Assembly (NCBI GenBank): GCA_016342345.1
Contig: JAEINO010000011.1
Location: 1 to 64,000 of the forward strand
Reading direction: 5' to 3'
Length of the DNA stretch: 64,000 nucleotides
From: Pseudodesulfovibrio sp.
GTDB lineage: Bacteria > Desulfobacterota > Desulfovibrionia > Desulfovibrionales > Desulfovibrionaceae
A program made the translations under genes and the position numbers. Positions 9,421 through 18,195 of the stretch are shown piece after piece. The notes under the pieces were generated by a model that saw only the letters and a program-made list of their open reading frames with translations, had not been told where the DNA came from and made no database searches. Position 1 is the first letter of the stretch. Every line of letters begins with the position of its first letter.

Positions 9421-9543
9421 ATGTTTACCAATTTGACATTCAAGAGGATCATGGACATCATCATCGGGCGCCAGTGCTGGAATCCGTATATTGAGTCCTG
9501 GAAGTCATGGGCACAGGACTGGACCCAAAACTCTGATTCTTAA
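9421..9543 (+). CDS. Small hypothetical protein, Trp-rich, 40 residues
   Basis: A 40-codon frame starting at ATG 9421, with AAGGA 8 nt upstream, 71 bp after the TetR gene and followed by a good terminator. The product has four Trp (CWNPYIESWKSWAQDW) after an amphipathic start (FTNLTFKRIMDIIIG). Too short for family recognition. Position between a regulator and a terminator favours a real co-transcribed gene. Confidence 0.45.
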   Translation: MFTNLTFKRIMDIIIGRQCWNPYIESWKSWAQDWTQNSDS

Positions 9544-9627
9544 CCAAAAACCCGACTAAAACCTCCAACTGCAAAAAAGGAATGGACCGCAACCCACACC
9601 TGAAAGTCAGTTAGATACGGTTCAGAA

Positions 9628-9677
9628 CCCGGTTTAACCGGGTTTGCAGGGAGTCGCCACGGCGACTCCCTTTTTTT
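9628..9677 (+). terminator. Rho-independent terminator after TetR unit
   Basis: Stem GGGAGTCGC (9649-9657) and GCGACTCCC (9662-9670) with a CACG loop, followed by seven T. A smaller inverted repeat ACCCGGTTTAACCGGGT immediately precedes it. Confidence 0.85.
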
Positions 9678-9699
9678 GGGGAATTACACAAGGTCGAAG

Positions 9700-9757
9700 A
9701 TGTCGCATTGCGACATTCATGATGCACTTGCGACATCAAGAGCTGTCGCATGCGACA
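9700..9757 (+). promoter_or_regulatory. Clustered TGTCGCA/TGCGACA activator sites (UAS)
   Basis: Two palindromes, ATGTCGCA-T-TGCGACAT (9700-9716) and TGTCGCATGCGACA (9744-9757), flank a half-site TTGCGACAT (9728-9736). They lie about 80-137 bp upstream of a sigma-54 promoter, the usual place for enhancer-binding protein sites. Confidence 0.6.
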
Positions 9758-9836
9758 CAAGTGGCACGTGCCTACCTATGTTTAGACATTTTATAACCAT
9801 TAGTATTTCTGGATAATAATCATAATAACCTCCCAT

Positions 9837-9851
9837 TGGCACAGCCGTTGC
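9837..9851 (+). promoter_or_regulatory. Sigma-54 promoter (-24/-12)
   Basis: TGGCAC-N5-TTGC at exact spacing (TGGCACAGCCGTTGC), 61 bp before the start codon of the CII-like regulator. Upstream dyads provide a likely activator-binding region. Confidence 0.75.
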
Positions 9852-9911
9852 TAAGATAGATTCATAATTCTAGCGCACCAGCGTAAATCAAAACTCATTC
9901 GGGAGGGCACA

Positions 9912-10160
9912 ATGTTTGACAGGAACGTAACCAAGGTTGTTCAGGATAGCATTCTCGACAGCGGCATCCAGGCAAAGACAGTAGCCGAAAAGATCAACAA
10001 GCCCTATTCCACGCTGATGCGCGAAATCAACCCCTTTGATGTCAGTGCAAAACTGGGTGCCGAAACCCTGCTCGACATCATGAAAGTCACTCACGATGTT
10101 CGCCCACTCAAATACATGGCCTCGGAAATGGGCTTTTCCCTGGACGGAGCTTCGGCTTAG
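9912..10160 (+). CDS. Phage CII-like regulatory protein, paralogue 1
   Basis: 82 residues with the conserved segment AEKINKPYSTLMREINPFDVSAKLGAETLLDIMKVTHDVRPLKYMASEMGF, a pattern of the phage regulatory CII-like family (helix-turn-helix DNA-binding). GGGAGGGCACA precedes the start. A close paralogue is at 18379-18687, identical over much of KPYSTLLRELNPF and AKLGAET. There are no phage structural genes nearby, so these look like domesticated host regulators. Transcription probably depends on sigma-54 and an enhancer-binding activator. Targets are unknown; the hybrid kinase gene lies 3'. Confidence 0.75.
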   Translation: MFDRNVTKVVQDSILDSGIQAKTVAEKINKPYSTLMREINPFDVSAKLGAETLLDIMKVTHDVRPLKYMASEMGFSLDGASA

Positions 10161-10190
10161 CAGAGAAAAAAGACCCTATCAATCCGTTTT

Positions 10191-10250
10191 TCAAAGACTC
10201 GAACTCCGATGCGTTGCCAATACGCGTAAGAGTTTGAGTCTTTTGATTTT
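10191..10250 (+). terminator. Terminator-like hairpin after CII-like gene
   Basis: Long stem CAAAGACTCGAACTC (10192-10206) pairs with GAGTTTGAGTCTTTTG (10230-10245), followed by a T-rich run. The rest of 10161-10465 is AT-rich with no convincing gene and should hold the kinase promoter. Confidence 0.6.
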
Positions 10251-10465
10251 AAACTACCTTACAGCACACTCATTCAAGAGACAGACAAAGGTCATCCAAT
10301 CAGTTTCCAACCCAAAACGACCTTTGTTATCCGCCTCGCTTCTCCAACACCAACCAACTTCTGCCAAAGCAACCCTTTGTGCGAAAGGACTCCCTTGCGT
10401 ATTTTTATTGAAAGTCATATGGAATAATAAGTAATTATCCTATTTCAAATGAAGACGGACAGCAG

Positions 10466-12772
10466 ATGACGCCCAACAAATTAAACTCGCACACCACGAC
10501 ACACTCCCTCAGCCGCAAGGCTGCACTTGTTCAGATGGTGATAATCTCGGCAATTGTCTTCTGTTTCTCTTTTGCCATAATTTTCTTCAACACCTACAGA
10601 CTCAACACCCAACTCGAAAATCAGATTGACGCAATGGCCAGACTGGCCGAAACCAGCCTGGAAAGTGCCGTCTGGCAAGTCGATCATGCTTCGGCCCGCG
10701 ACTTCATTGACGCAATGCTCCAGGACGAATCCGTGGTTTTTGCCCAGGTCGTCACAGGACGGGAAATCATGGCTTCCAGAACTCGGCCACAATACGCCAG
10801 GCACCCTTTCAACTCCTTCAAAAACAACGGAAGTTTCCTAACCAAAACTGTCGAAATCAGAAAATTTGGAGACTGGATAGGCACGTTCAATCTCGCCATC
10901 ACGACCAAACGCATTGATCAAGAAATCATCATAAACATTGCTGCAACCCTGATTCTGGCACTGGTGCTCATTCTCGCCATTTCCCAGACCACCTTCTATT
11001 ATGCCAGAAAGAATCTCTTCACTCCTCTCAAGAACCTTGAAGACTCTGCCATTGCCATTGCCGATGGAGACTTGGACGCTTTTATCGACACCTCTACTCC
11101 AGGCGAATTCAGCAATCTTGCCAGAGCCTTTGATGACATGCGCGAATCAGTCCGCCATCTGATCAGCGATCTCCAAAAGGCGAATAGCAAAATGCTGGAC
11201 CACCGCAACATCCTTGAAGCCACTGTCAAGGAACGCACCGAAGAACTCAAACGGAAGAACATCTCGCTAAACCATGCCCTCGGGGAAATCCACAAGTCAA
11301 AAAAAGCTGCGGATGTCGCCAATCTGGCCAAAAGCAGGTTTCTCGCGAGCATGAGCCATGAGATCAGAACTCCCATGAACGCAATTCTCGGCATGGCCGA
11401 CATACTGTGGGAAACAGAATTAACGCACGACCAGAAACGATACGTTCAGGTCTTCAGAACTGCAGGCGAAAGTCTCCTTGAAATCCTGAACGACATCCTT
11501 GACCTGTCCAAAATCGAAGCCGGGCACCTCGAACTGGAAGAAACCCGGTTCTACCTCAGCGAAATAGTGGACAAATCCTGCGCAGTCATTGAGCCAAAAA
11601 TAATCCAGAAACAACTTGAATTCTCGTGCAGTGTGGCACAGGACGTACCAGACCAGTTGATTGGTGACCCGACTCGCCTCAGTCAAATTCTCATCAACCT
11701 TCTCGGAAATGCAGTCAAATTCACGGCCAAGGGAAGCATCTCACTGACCGTGGAACGTGCACCAGCCAGCCACAATGAACCAACTCTCCAATTTTCGATT
11801 TCCGACACGGGGCTGGGCATTCCCACCGGCAAACTCGGTTCCATTTTCGATTCCTTTACCCAGGCCGACAGCTCAACTACCAGGGAATACGGCGGCACTG
11901 GCCTGGGACTCGCCATCAGCAAGCAACTGGTCCAGATGATGAGTGGGCGTATATGGGCTGAAAGCTCTCCTGGGAGAGGGAGCACATTCCACTTCACGGC
12001 CCGACTGGACACGCCCCGCAAACTGGAGACCGTTCAATCAGAAGATAAAATATCGAACCAGATCCAGACAGATCTCCCCAAGGCAAACATCCTCATGCTG
12101 GAAGATTCCAAGTACAATGCATTTGTCATTCAAACCTACCTGAAAAACACCCCCTGCCGCCTGACCGTGGTAGAAAATGGAGCAGCCGGATACGAGGAAC
12201 TCAAAAAGGGCGGATGGGACCTTGTCATCATGGACATTCAAATGCCCATCATGGATGGCTACGAGACGACCCGCGCCATACGCAACTGGGAGCACAGCCA
12301 TGACTTGCCCCCGATTCCCATTGTCGCCATGACAGCGTATGCGCTGGTCGGTGATGCAGAAAAATGCTTTGAGGCAGGAGCCGATCGACATTTGCCAAAA
12401 CCTGTTAAAAAAAGCACTCTTTTCGATGTCATTCGCGAACTAATCGATACAGGGAAACCGCAAAAAGAACACAAAGACACCCCGACAACAACTTCGGACA
12501 TTCCGTTGGACAACACTCCTTCAAACACGACTTTCGCCAATGTAAAGGACACCATTCTTGCGGCTCACACCGCCCTCGACAGGAATGACTACAGCTCCAT
12601 CAAAGCCCTGGCTGCAGATATTGCCGACTCGGGCACAGAAATGTCCATGGTGGATATCACGAAATACGGCAACGCTCTGAAAAACGCTGCTGACAATAAA
12701 AAAAATCCGAACCAAATCAAGCAGATCTTGACCATTCTTACTGAATATATTGATCGTTTTGAAACAGTGTAA
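10466..12772 (+). CDS. Hybrid sensor histidine kinase/response regulator
   Basis: 768 residues. Transmembrane helices at about 21-42 and 155-178 bracket a periplasmic sensor of about 110 residues with no recognised fold; a HAMP segment and coiled coil follow. The HisKA box has His298 in SMSHEIRTPMN. The ATPase domain has DPTRLSQILINLLGNAVKFT, DTGLGIP and GGTGLGLAISKQL. A receiver domain (about 543-660) has phospho-acceptor Asp590 in VIMDIQMPIMDG and a PKPV lysine loop. The last 100 residues resemble an Hpt helical bundle, but the expected AHxLKG histidine segment reads AADIADSG, so phosphotransfer there seems lost. The signal is unknown. It likely acts as a membrane-bound phosphorelay hub. 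Confidence 0.92.
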   Translation: MTPNKLNSHTTTHSLSRKAALVQMVIISAIVFCFSFAIIFFNTYRLNTQLENQIDAMARLAETSLESAVWQVDHASARDFIDAMLQDESVVFAQVVTGREIMASRTRPQYARHPFNSFKNNGSFLTKTVEIRKFGDWIGTFNLAITTKRIDQEIIINIAATLILALVLILAISQTTFYYARKNLFTPLKNLEDSAIAIADGDLDAFIDTSTPGEFSNLARAFDDMRESVRHLISDLQKANSKMLDHRNILEATVKERTEELKRKNISLNHALGEIHKSKKAADVANLAKSRFLASMSHEIRTPMNAILGMADILWETELTHDQKRYVQVFRTAGESLLEILNDILDLSKIEAGHLELEETRFYLSEIVDKSCAVIEPKIIQKQLEFSCSVAQDVPDQLIGDPTRLSQILINLLGNAVKFTAKGSISLTVERAPASHNEPTLQFSISDTGLGIPTGKLGSIFDSFTQADSSTTREYGGTGLGLAISKQLVQMMSGRIWAESSPGRGSTFHFTARLDTPRKLETVQSEDKISNQIQTDLPKANILMLEDSKYNAFVIQTYLKNTPCRLTVVENGAAGYEELKKGGWDLVIMDIQMPIMDGYETTRAIRNWEHSHDLPPIPIVAMTAYALVGDAEKCFEAGADRHLPKPVKKSTLFDVIRELIDTGKPQKEHKDTPTTTSDIPLDNTPSNTTFANVKDTILAAHTALDRNDYSSIKALAADIADSGTEMSMVDITKYGNALKNAADNKKNPNQIKQILTILTEYIDRFETV

Positions 12773-12816
12773 TAGAGTGGCCCCAGCAATCGTCTTACAA
12801 TAGTACCGGAGAAAGT

Positions 12817-13344
12817 ATGAACAATGCATGCCTGATTTGGTGCCACGGATCGCAAAGCCAACCATGGGGCAACAAGAGCAAATCTTTGGCAGACACGGCA
12901 TCCGCTGCCGGTCTATCCATGGATGCACTCGATTTTCAGGACATGCCCAACGCTGACGACCGGGTGACACTACTGGTTGACAAGGTGAAAAGCATTGGTC
13001 GCCCTGCCATCCTGGCCGGTTCTAGCATGGGGGGATATGTCGCCTGTGCTGCATCTAAGGATGCTAATATCCTTGGCCTTTTTTTGTTGGCCCCGGCTTT
13101 TTATCTTCCAAATTATGACAGACACGTCTTCTCGGGTCTCCCAAAAAACATCAGCATGGTCCACGGTTGGAATGACAACGTGATCCCGGTGGAAAATTCC
13201 ATCCGATTCTCCAAACTCCACAAGGCGAACCTGCATATTCTCAACGATGATCACCGACTGGAAAACAGCACAGGGATCATCAACCATCTATTCGTACACT
13301 TCCTGAAATCAATCGCATCCCGGGAGACAAAACAGGACTCATGA
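12817..13344 (+). CDS. YqiA/YcfP-type alpha/beta hydrolase
   Basis: 175 residues. A small alpha/beta hydrolase with LIWCHGSQSQPWGNKS at the first strand and the nucleophile elbow GSSMGGYVA near residue 72. The C-terminal part has a MVHGWNDNVIPVENS acid loop and DDHRLEN for the histidine. It resembles the UPF0227/YqiA esterases of proteobacteria. The CCGGAGAAAGT ribosome-binding site is good. The stop overlaps the start of the double rhodanese gene in an ATGA joint, so it is the first gene of, or enters, the rhodanese-SpoIIE operon. Substrate is unknown. Confidence 0.8.
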   Translation: MNNACLIWCHGSQSQPWGNKSKSLADTASAAGLSMDALDFQDMPNADDRVTLLVDKVKSIGRPAILAGSSMGGYVACAASKDANILGLFLLAPAFYLPNYDRHVFSGLPKNISMVHGWNDNVIPVENSIRFSKLHKANLHILNDDHRLENSTGIINHLFVHFLKSIASRETKQDS

Positions 13345-14507
13345 ACATGACACAACTGAAACATATCGGCATAGCTCTCTTGCTTGTCGCCTGTTCCTTT
13401 CTCGGCATGACAGGCACAAGTCATGCCTCGGGAATCTTCCCCCTGCGCCCATATTACCCGGAAGTTCCCTTCATCACGACCGGGGACCTGCTGGATCAAT
13501 ACGACGAAGCCGTTATTGTAGATATACGTTCCAAATTCGAATATGACGTAGCCCGGATCAACAAGGCTCCCCTTCTTCCGCTTACCGATGCGGACTTCGC
13601 CGAAAAACTTGAATTATTGCGGGGGAAAACCATCAAGAACCCCATGGTTTTCTATTGCAACGGGCACTCCTGTGCAAAAAGTTACCAGGCCGCTCAGCTC
13701 GCATTGTCTCTCGGATTCAAACACGTTTACGTTTATGACGGAGGCATCTTTGACTGGATTGACTCGGCGCCTGACAAATCCACTCTCATGGGGGAAACTC
13801 CGGCACGAACCAACCGAATCATTTCAATCGATGAATTCGCACATCGGCAACTAAGCTTTGAGGAACTGGCCCAAGCCTCAACCCAACCGAATACGGTGGT
13901 CATCGACATCCGAGACCCCTTTCAGCGCGACATGGCCCCTCGGATCGAAGGAATACGCAACATACCTCTCGACCCGCTGCTGGACCTTGTTACCTCGCGC
14001 GTATGGACCGAAAAGAAGCTTATCTTCTTCGATGCGGTGGGCAAACAAGTCCGCTGGCTCCAATACTTTCTCGAATCTTACGGCTACTTCGACTACGCTT
14101 TTCTCAAAGGCGGCATGAGAGCTATCGTCAACGACAAAACAAAGGTCAGACCGGTCATCGAAACCGACCGGACCGTTGTCAGCAATCAGGCCATGCTGCT
14201 CAAACTGACCGAGGACCAGCGACTTGATAACAGTGACAGAAAAATCGTCAGCTACCTGCTGGCAAACATCAAATTCAACAACTATGTCGTCATCGATCTG
14301 GAATCGTCAGACAAGATTATCGGTGTCAGTTCCCCGATGCTTCTGAAGTCGGTAAAAAAACTCAGCAAACTCAGGTATGCAACGTACACAGTCATGCCAG
14401 GGACCCTGATCGTTCAGGTTGACCCGAGGCTGGCCTGGAAAGGCAAATGCGACGGCAAACTCTGGGAAACCAAAGTCAAGGAATTCGAAACAGCGGTGAA
14501 GGATTAA
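13341..14507 (+). CDS. Exported tandem rhodanese-domain protein
   Basis: 388 residues. A signal peptide or anchor covers about residues 1-30 and ends in TSHASG. Two rhodanese domains follow. The first has VIVDIRSKFEYD and the active-site region VFYCNGHSCAKSYQAA with a catalytic Cys. The second (about 170-265) has TVVIDIRDPFQRDMA but reads LIFFDAVGKQVRW where the Cys should be, so it is catalytically inactive. The last 110 residues resemble a roadblock- or cache-like alpha/beta module of unknown function. It lies in an operon with a binding protein and a SpoIIE phosphatase, suggesting a role in sensing or presenting a sulfur or redox signal in the periplasm. That role is inferred from context. 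Confidence 0.75.
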   Translation: MNMTQLKHIGIALLLVACSFLGMTGTSHASGIFPLRPYYPEVPFITTGDLLDQYDEAVIVDIRSKFEYDVARINKAPLLPLTDADFAEKLELLRGKTIKNPMVFYCNGHSCAKSYQAAQLALSLGFKHVYVYDGGIFDWIDSAPDKSTLMGETPARTNRIISIDEFAHRQLSFEELAQASTQPNTVVIDIRDPFQRDMAPRIEGIRNIPLDPLLDLVTSRVWTEKKLIFFDAVGKQVRWLQYFLESYGYFDYAFLKGGMRAIVNDKTKVRPVIETDRTVVSNQAMLLKLTEDQRLDNSDRKIVSYLLANIKFNNYVVIDLESSDKIIGVSSPMLLKSVKKLSKLRYATYTVMPGTLIVQVDPRLAWKGKCDGKLWETKVKEFETAVKD

Positions 14508-14512
14508 CGTTC

Positions 14513-15490
14513 ATGCAAAACTCTCATCATCCAATCAAAACCATGATCACAGCCATGGTTCTTGGCCTCCTGCTCCACGCATACCCCGTGGCAGCCATGG
14601 AAAAAGCCACCATCGTCCTTCAATGGCTGCCCCAGGCCCAATTTGCCGGATACTACATGGCCGAAGACAAGGGATTCTACACCGCCGAAGGTGTGGATCT
14701 GACAATCATTCCCGGCGGACCGGACATCCTCGCCAGCGAATGGCTCGAAGCAGGCAAGGCCGACTTTGCAACAATGTTCCTGAGCACAGGTCTTCTCAAA
14801 CGAGAAACGCTCCCGGTCATCAACATAGGCCAATTCGTACAACACTCGGCCCTGATGCTCATCACGAAAAAAGAGGCCGGAATCAATCGACTCAAAGATC
14901 TGGAAGGAAAGAAGGTGGGACTCTGGGCCAATGAATTCCAGATTCAACCACGGATTCTGTTCAAAAGGCTCGGCATTGAGGTCACGGTCATACCGCAATC
15001 ATCATCTCTGGACCTTTTTCTGAGAGACGGAGTTCAGGCCGCATCCGGCATGTGGTTCAATGAATACCACCTGCTGCTTTCCTATGGATTGGACCACAAC
15101 CAGCTCAGGCCGTTTTTCTTCCGCGACACGGACCTCGATTTTCCTGAGGATGGCATCTATACTCTCGAAACTACTGCCAACACGAAACCCGATCTGTGCC
15201 GTGCAGTTGTTTCTGCCACGGCAAATGGATGGGAATACGCCTTTGAACACCCGGAAGAGACTCTGGACGCCGTCATGCAAAGAATGATCAAAAACAGAAT
15301 ACCGGCCAACCGGGCACACCAACGTTGGATGCTGGACCGCATGAAGGACATCATCATGCCTGAAAACGGTCCGCCAATCGGCGTCCTCAGGCAAAAAGAC
15401 TTTGAACGTGTCCGGACCGTACTCATGGAAACAGGATTCATGGACAACGCCCCCATGTTCCCTGAATTTTACAGGGGACCAGTCCGATGA
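14513..15490 (+). CDS. NMT1/THI5-like periplasmic substrate-binding protein
   Basis: 325 residues from ATG 14513; longer in-frame starts lie inside the upstream gene. A signal peptide ends near YPVAAMEK. The mature sequence has the NMT1/SsuA pattern: IVLQWLPQAQFAGYYMAEDKGFY, then VDLTIIPGGPDILASEWLEAGKADFATMFLS and GKKVGLWANEFQIQPRILFK. Members bind thiamine precursors, nitrate, taurine or sulfonates. No permease or ATPase genes accompany it. Instead it overlaps by 4 bp a membrane SpoIIE phosphatase, so it probably acts as the ligand-binding subunit of that sensor. Family is firm; sensing role is inferred. Confidence 0.85.
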   Translation: MQNSHHPIKTMITAMVLGLLLHAYPVAAMEKATIVLQWLPQAQFAGYYMAEDKGFYTAEGVDLTIIPGGPDILASEWLEAGKADFATMFLSTGLLKRETLPVINIGQFVQHSALMLITKKEAGINRLKDLEGKKVGLWANEFQIQPRILFKRLGIEVTVIPQSSSLDLFLRDGVQAASGMWFNEYHLLLSYGLDHNQLRPFFFRDTDLDFPEDGIYTLETTANTKPDLCRAVVSATANGWEYAFEHPEETLDAVMQRMIKNRIPANRAHQRWMLDRMKDIIMPENGPPIGVLRQKDFERVRTVLMETGFMDNAPMFPEFYRGPVR

Positions 15491-17424
15491 ACAAACGACA
15501 CGGCTTGGCCTTCAAACTCGCGGCCCTCATACTCTCCTGCACCTTTGTCATTGTAGCTGCGATTGTCGGCTACAACTACTATTACTCCAGAGACATCATC
15601 CTGCGCCAAGCAGAAGAAAGCTCAAGAAACCTCGCTCAGGACACGGCTGGACGAATCGACTCAGTGCTCATCACTGTACAGAAAGTCGCCGACAACATCG
15701 CCTTTTCTCTCGAAAACGCAACGCTTACCAAGGATGAAATCCTTGAACTGAATAAACGAGTTTTGGCCAACAACCCGGAAATATACGGAATGGCAATCGC
15801 TTTCGAGCCCTACTTTCTGGAAGCGGACAAGCTCTTTTTCGCGCCCTACTACTACAAGTCCGGCGGTCGCATCGCCTTTTCCATGCTCGGCAATCCAGCC
15901 TACAGGTATTTCTACATGGACTGGTACCAGATTCCCAAGGAACTTGAACGCCCGGTTTGGACGGAACCATATCACGACGATGGCGGTGGCGGAGTTCTCA
16001 TGGCCACCTACTCAGTACCGTTTTTCCGTACCATTGGGGGAGAACGGGTCTTTGCCGGCGTTGTCACGGCCGACATCTCCCTTGACTGGCTTGAGGAAAT
16101 GCTGGAACGCATTCGCGTCTACAACACCGGCTTTGCCTTCCTGCTCTCGCGACAAGGCACATTCATTGCCCATCCTGATCCGACTTTGGTCATCAATCAG
16201 ACAGTCTTCACTCTGGCCGAGGAACTGGACTCTCCACGACTTCGATCCATTGGCCAGAAGATGTTGGCAGGAGAAAATTCATTCGTACCCATGGACGGTA
16301 TCTTCAATGATGCCGAACAATACCTATTCTATACCGGACTCAAACACGGAGGCTGGTCGCTCGGCATCCTGTTCCCCAAAAATGAAATGATGGCTGATGT
16401 TCAACGTCTTTCCAACATCATGACCCTCATTGGCATAGCCGGATTCATCATCCTGGCCCTGCTTATCATCTACATTGCACGCAAGATTACCAATCCTCTT
16501 GGGAAACTTTCCGACTCGGCCCTGGAAATCGCATCCGGAAATCTTGACATCATGTTGCCGGAAATCACCAGTTCAGACGAAGTCGGAGACCTGACCAATT
16601 CGTTCCGGGTCATGAAGACCTCGCTCAAGGAATACATCGAGAATCTGACAACCACCACCGCTGCCAAGGAACGCATCGAATCGGAACTCAGAATCGCGCA
16701 CGACATCCAGATGAGCATCCTGCCCAAGCTCTTCCCGGCTTTCCCTGAACGGCCCGAATTCGACGTCTTTGCCTCCATTGAACCAGCCAAGGAAGTCGGC
16801 GGAGATCTCTATGATTTCTTCTTTGTGGACGACACCCATTTCTGTTTCCTGCTGGGCGACGTGTCCGGCAAGGGCGTCCCTGCAGCATTCTTCATGGCAG
16901 TAACCAAAACCCTGCTCAAGGTCGTATGCGAAAAGGGACTCGATCCGGGACAGGTTCTCACAAAGGTCAATTCTGACTTGGCAGCGGAAAATGATTCCTG
17001 CATGTTCGTCACCCTGTTCCTTGCCATCATGGATATCGAAACAGGAGAAACCCAATATGCCAATGCTGGCCATAACCCGCCGATATATCTTCCGTGCGGG
17101 GGGAAACCCGAGTGGATTCCCCCTCTGGGTGAACCCGTGGCAGGCGTCATGGAAGACATGGAGTATTCCACAAAAACAATGACCCTGAATTGCGGCGACA
17201 TCATCTTCATTTATACGGACGGTGTCACTGAAGCCATGAACCCGGAAAAGGAACTCTACTCCGACCAAAGACTCATGGACCTGCTGATCGACACGGATAA
17301 GCCCTTTGCCCCCGAACTGGTCAAGACCATTGATGATTCAATCAAGGTTTTTACCAGAGGGGCCGAGCAATCCGACGACATAACCATGCTTGCCATGCAA
17401 TTTTGCGGCAAATGCGACAAATAA
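15487..17424 (+). CDS. Membrane SpoIIE/PP2C-type phosphatase with Cache and HAMP domains
   Basis: 645 residues. TM1 at about 10-30, a long periplasmic dCache region (about 35-300, with YGMAIAFEPYFLEAD and a FLLSRQGTFIAHPDP segment), TM2 near 310-332 and a HAMP domain. The cytoplasmic PP2C domain has EVGGDLYDFF, LLGDVSGKGVPAAFFMA, NAGHNPPI and FIYTDGVTEAMN motifs that carry the metal-binding Asp residues. It should dephosphorylate the STAS antagonist encoded next, switching on the partner-switch when its periplasmic domain or the neighbouring binding protein detects ligand. Start overlaps the upstream stop (ATGA). All catalytic motifs look intact. Confidence 0.9.
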   Translation: MNKRHGLAFKLAALILSCTFVIVAAIVGYNYYYSRDIILRQAEESSRNLAQDTAGRIDSVLITVQKVADNIAFSLENATLTKDEILELNKRVLANNPEIYGMAIAFEPYFLEADKLFFAPYYYKSGGRIAFSMLGNPAYRYFYMDWYQIPKELERPVWTEPYHDDGGGGVLMATYSVPFFRTIGGERVFAGVVTADISLDWLEEMLERIRVYNTGFAFLLSRQGTFIAHPDPTLVINQTVFTLAEELDSPRLRSIGQKMLAGENSFVPMDGIFNDAEQYLFYTGLKHGGWSLGILFPKNEMMADVQRLSNIMTLIGIAGFIILALLIIYIARKITNPLGKLSDSALEIASGNLDIMLPEITSSDEVGDLTNSFRVMKTSLKEYIENLTTTTAAKERIESELRIAHDIQMSILPKLFPAFPERPEFDVFASIEPAKEVGGDLYDFFFVDDTHFCFLLGDVSGKGVPAAFFMAVTKTLLKVVCEKGLDPGQVLTKVNSDLAAENDSCMFVTLFLAIMDIETGETQYANAGHNPPIYLPCGGKPEWIPPLGEPVAGVMEDMEYSTKTMTLNCGDIIFIYTDGVTEAMNPEKELYSDQRLMDLLIDTDKPFAPELVKTIDDSIKVFTRGAEQSDDITMLAMQFCGKCDK

Positions 17425-17439
17425 TTTAAGGAGAACATA

Positions 17440-17769
17440 ATGGAATTCACCAACACCAAAAACGGCAACGCACTTGTCGTAAAGGTAACAGGCCGGATGG
17501 ATGCCATCACAGCCCCGGAATTCGACGGACAATGCAAGAACTGGATAGAAACAGGCGACACAAAGGTCGTGGTGGACCTTTCAGAACTTGAATACATCAG
17601 TTCAGCCGGCCTTCGCAGCATCCTGGCCGCAGCAAAGAAACTCAAGGGAGCCAAGGGAGAAATGCTCTTCGCCGGCTTGTCAGGCATGGTCGAAGAAGTG
17701 TTCAACGTCTCCGGCTTTGCCGCCATGTTCAGCATATACAAAACCATCGATGAAGCACTGGCCGGGTAG
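17440..17769 (+). CDS. STAS-domain anti-sigma factor antagonist
   Basis: 109 residues, one STAS domain. VVVDLSELEYISSAGLRSILAA contains the conserved Ser phosphorylated by RsbW-type kinases and dephosphorylated by SpoIIE phosphatases. AAGGAG is 7 nt before the ATG. It lies 15 bp after the phosphatase and 4 bp before the kinase gene, completing a three-protein partner-switching module. Its unphosphorylated form would bind the kinase. Confidence 0.92.
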   Translation: MEFTNTKNGNALVVKVTGRMDAITAPEFDGQCKNWIETGDTKVVVDLSELEYISSAGLRSILAAAKKLKGAKGEMLFAGLSGMVEEVFNVSGFAAMFSIYKTIDEALAG

Positions 17770-17773
17770 TTAT

Positions 17774-18193
17774 ATGCCCACCATACGCGCCAAAGCAAAT
17801 CTCGAAAGTCTGCCTGTCATACGCGACTATGTGCTCAATGTAGCACATCAGGCCAAAATAACAGGAGAAGTGCCACCAAAACTTGATCTTGTACTTGAAG
17901 AGGTGCTCGTCAACGTGGCCAGCCACGCGTACGGCCCCGACGGTGGGGATGTCGAAGTAACATGCACCGTAATTGATACCCCTGATTCCGACTCACGCAT
18001 ATTCCGCTTCGAAATGCGGGATTGGGGTTCCCACTTCAACCCACTCAAGACAGACATGCCGGACACAACCGCCGACATTGATGATCGTCAGATCGGAGGG
18101 CTTGGCCTTCTGCTCGTCACCACTCTGGCCGACAAGTGCGAGTATACCCGCCAAGGCGACATGAATGTTCTGACTCTGTTTTTTAACGTTTAA
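17774..18193 (+). CDS. Serine kinase / anti-sigma regulatory factor (RsbW-like ATPase)
   Basis: 139 residues from ATG 17774, four bases after the STAS stop. It is a GHKL ATPase of RsbW/SpoIIAB type: the N-box is LDLVLEEVLVNVASHAYG, followed by EMRDWGSHFNPL and a GGLGLLLVTTLADKCEY G-box/lid. It should phosphorylate the STAS Ser and, when free, bind an output partner. No sigma factor gene is adjacent, so the output may be an alternative sigma encoded elsewhere or a non-sigma partner. A 12-bp hairpin follows. Confidence 0.9.
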   Translation: MPTIRAKANLESLPVIRDYVLNVAHQAKITGEVPPKLDLVLEEVLVNVASHAYGPDGGDVEVTCTVIDTPDSDSRIFRFEMRDWGSHFNPLKTDMPDTTADIDDRQIGGLGLLLVTTLADKCEYTRQGDMNVLTLFFNV

Positions 18194-18195
18194 AC

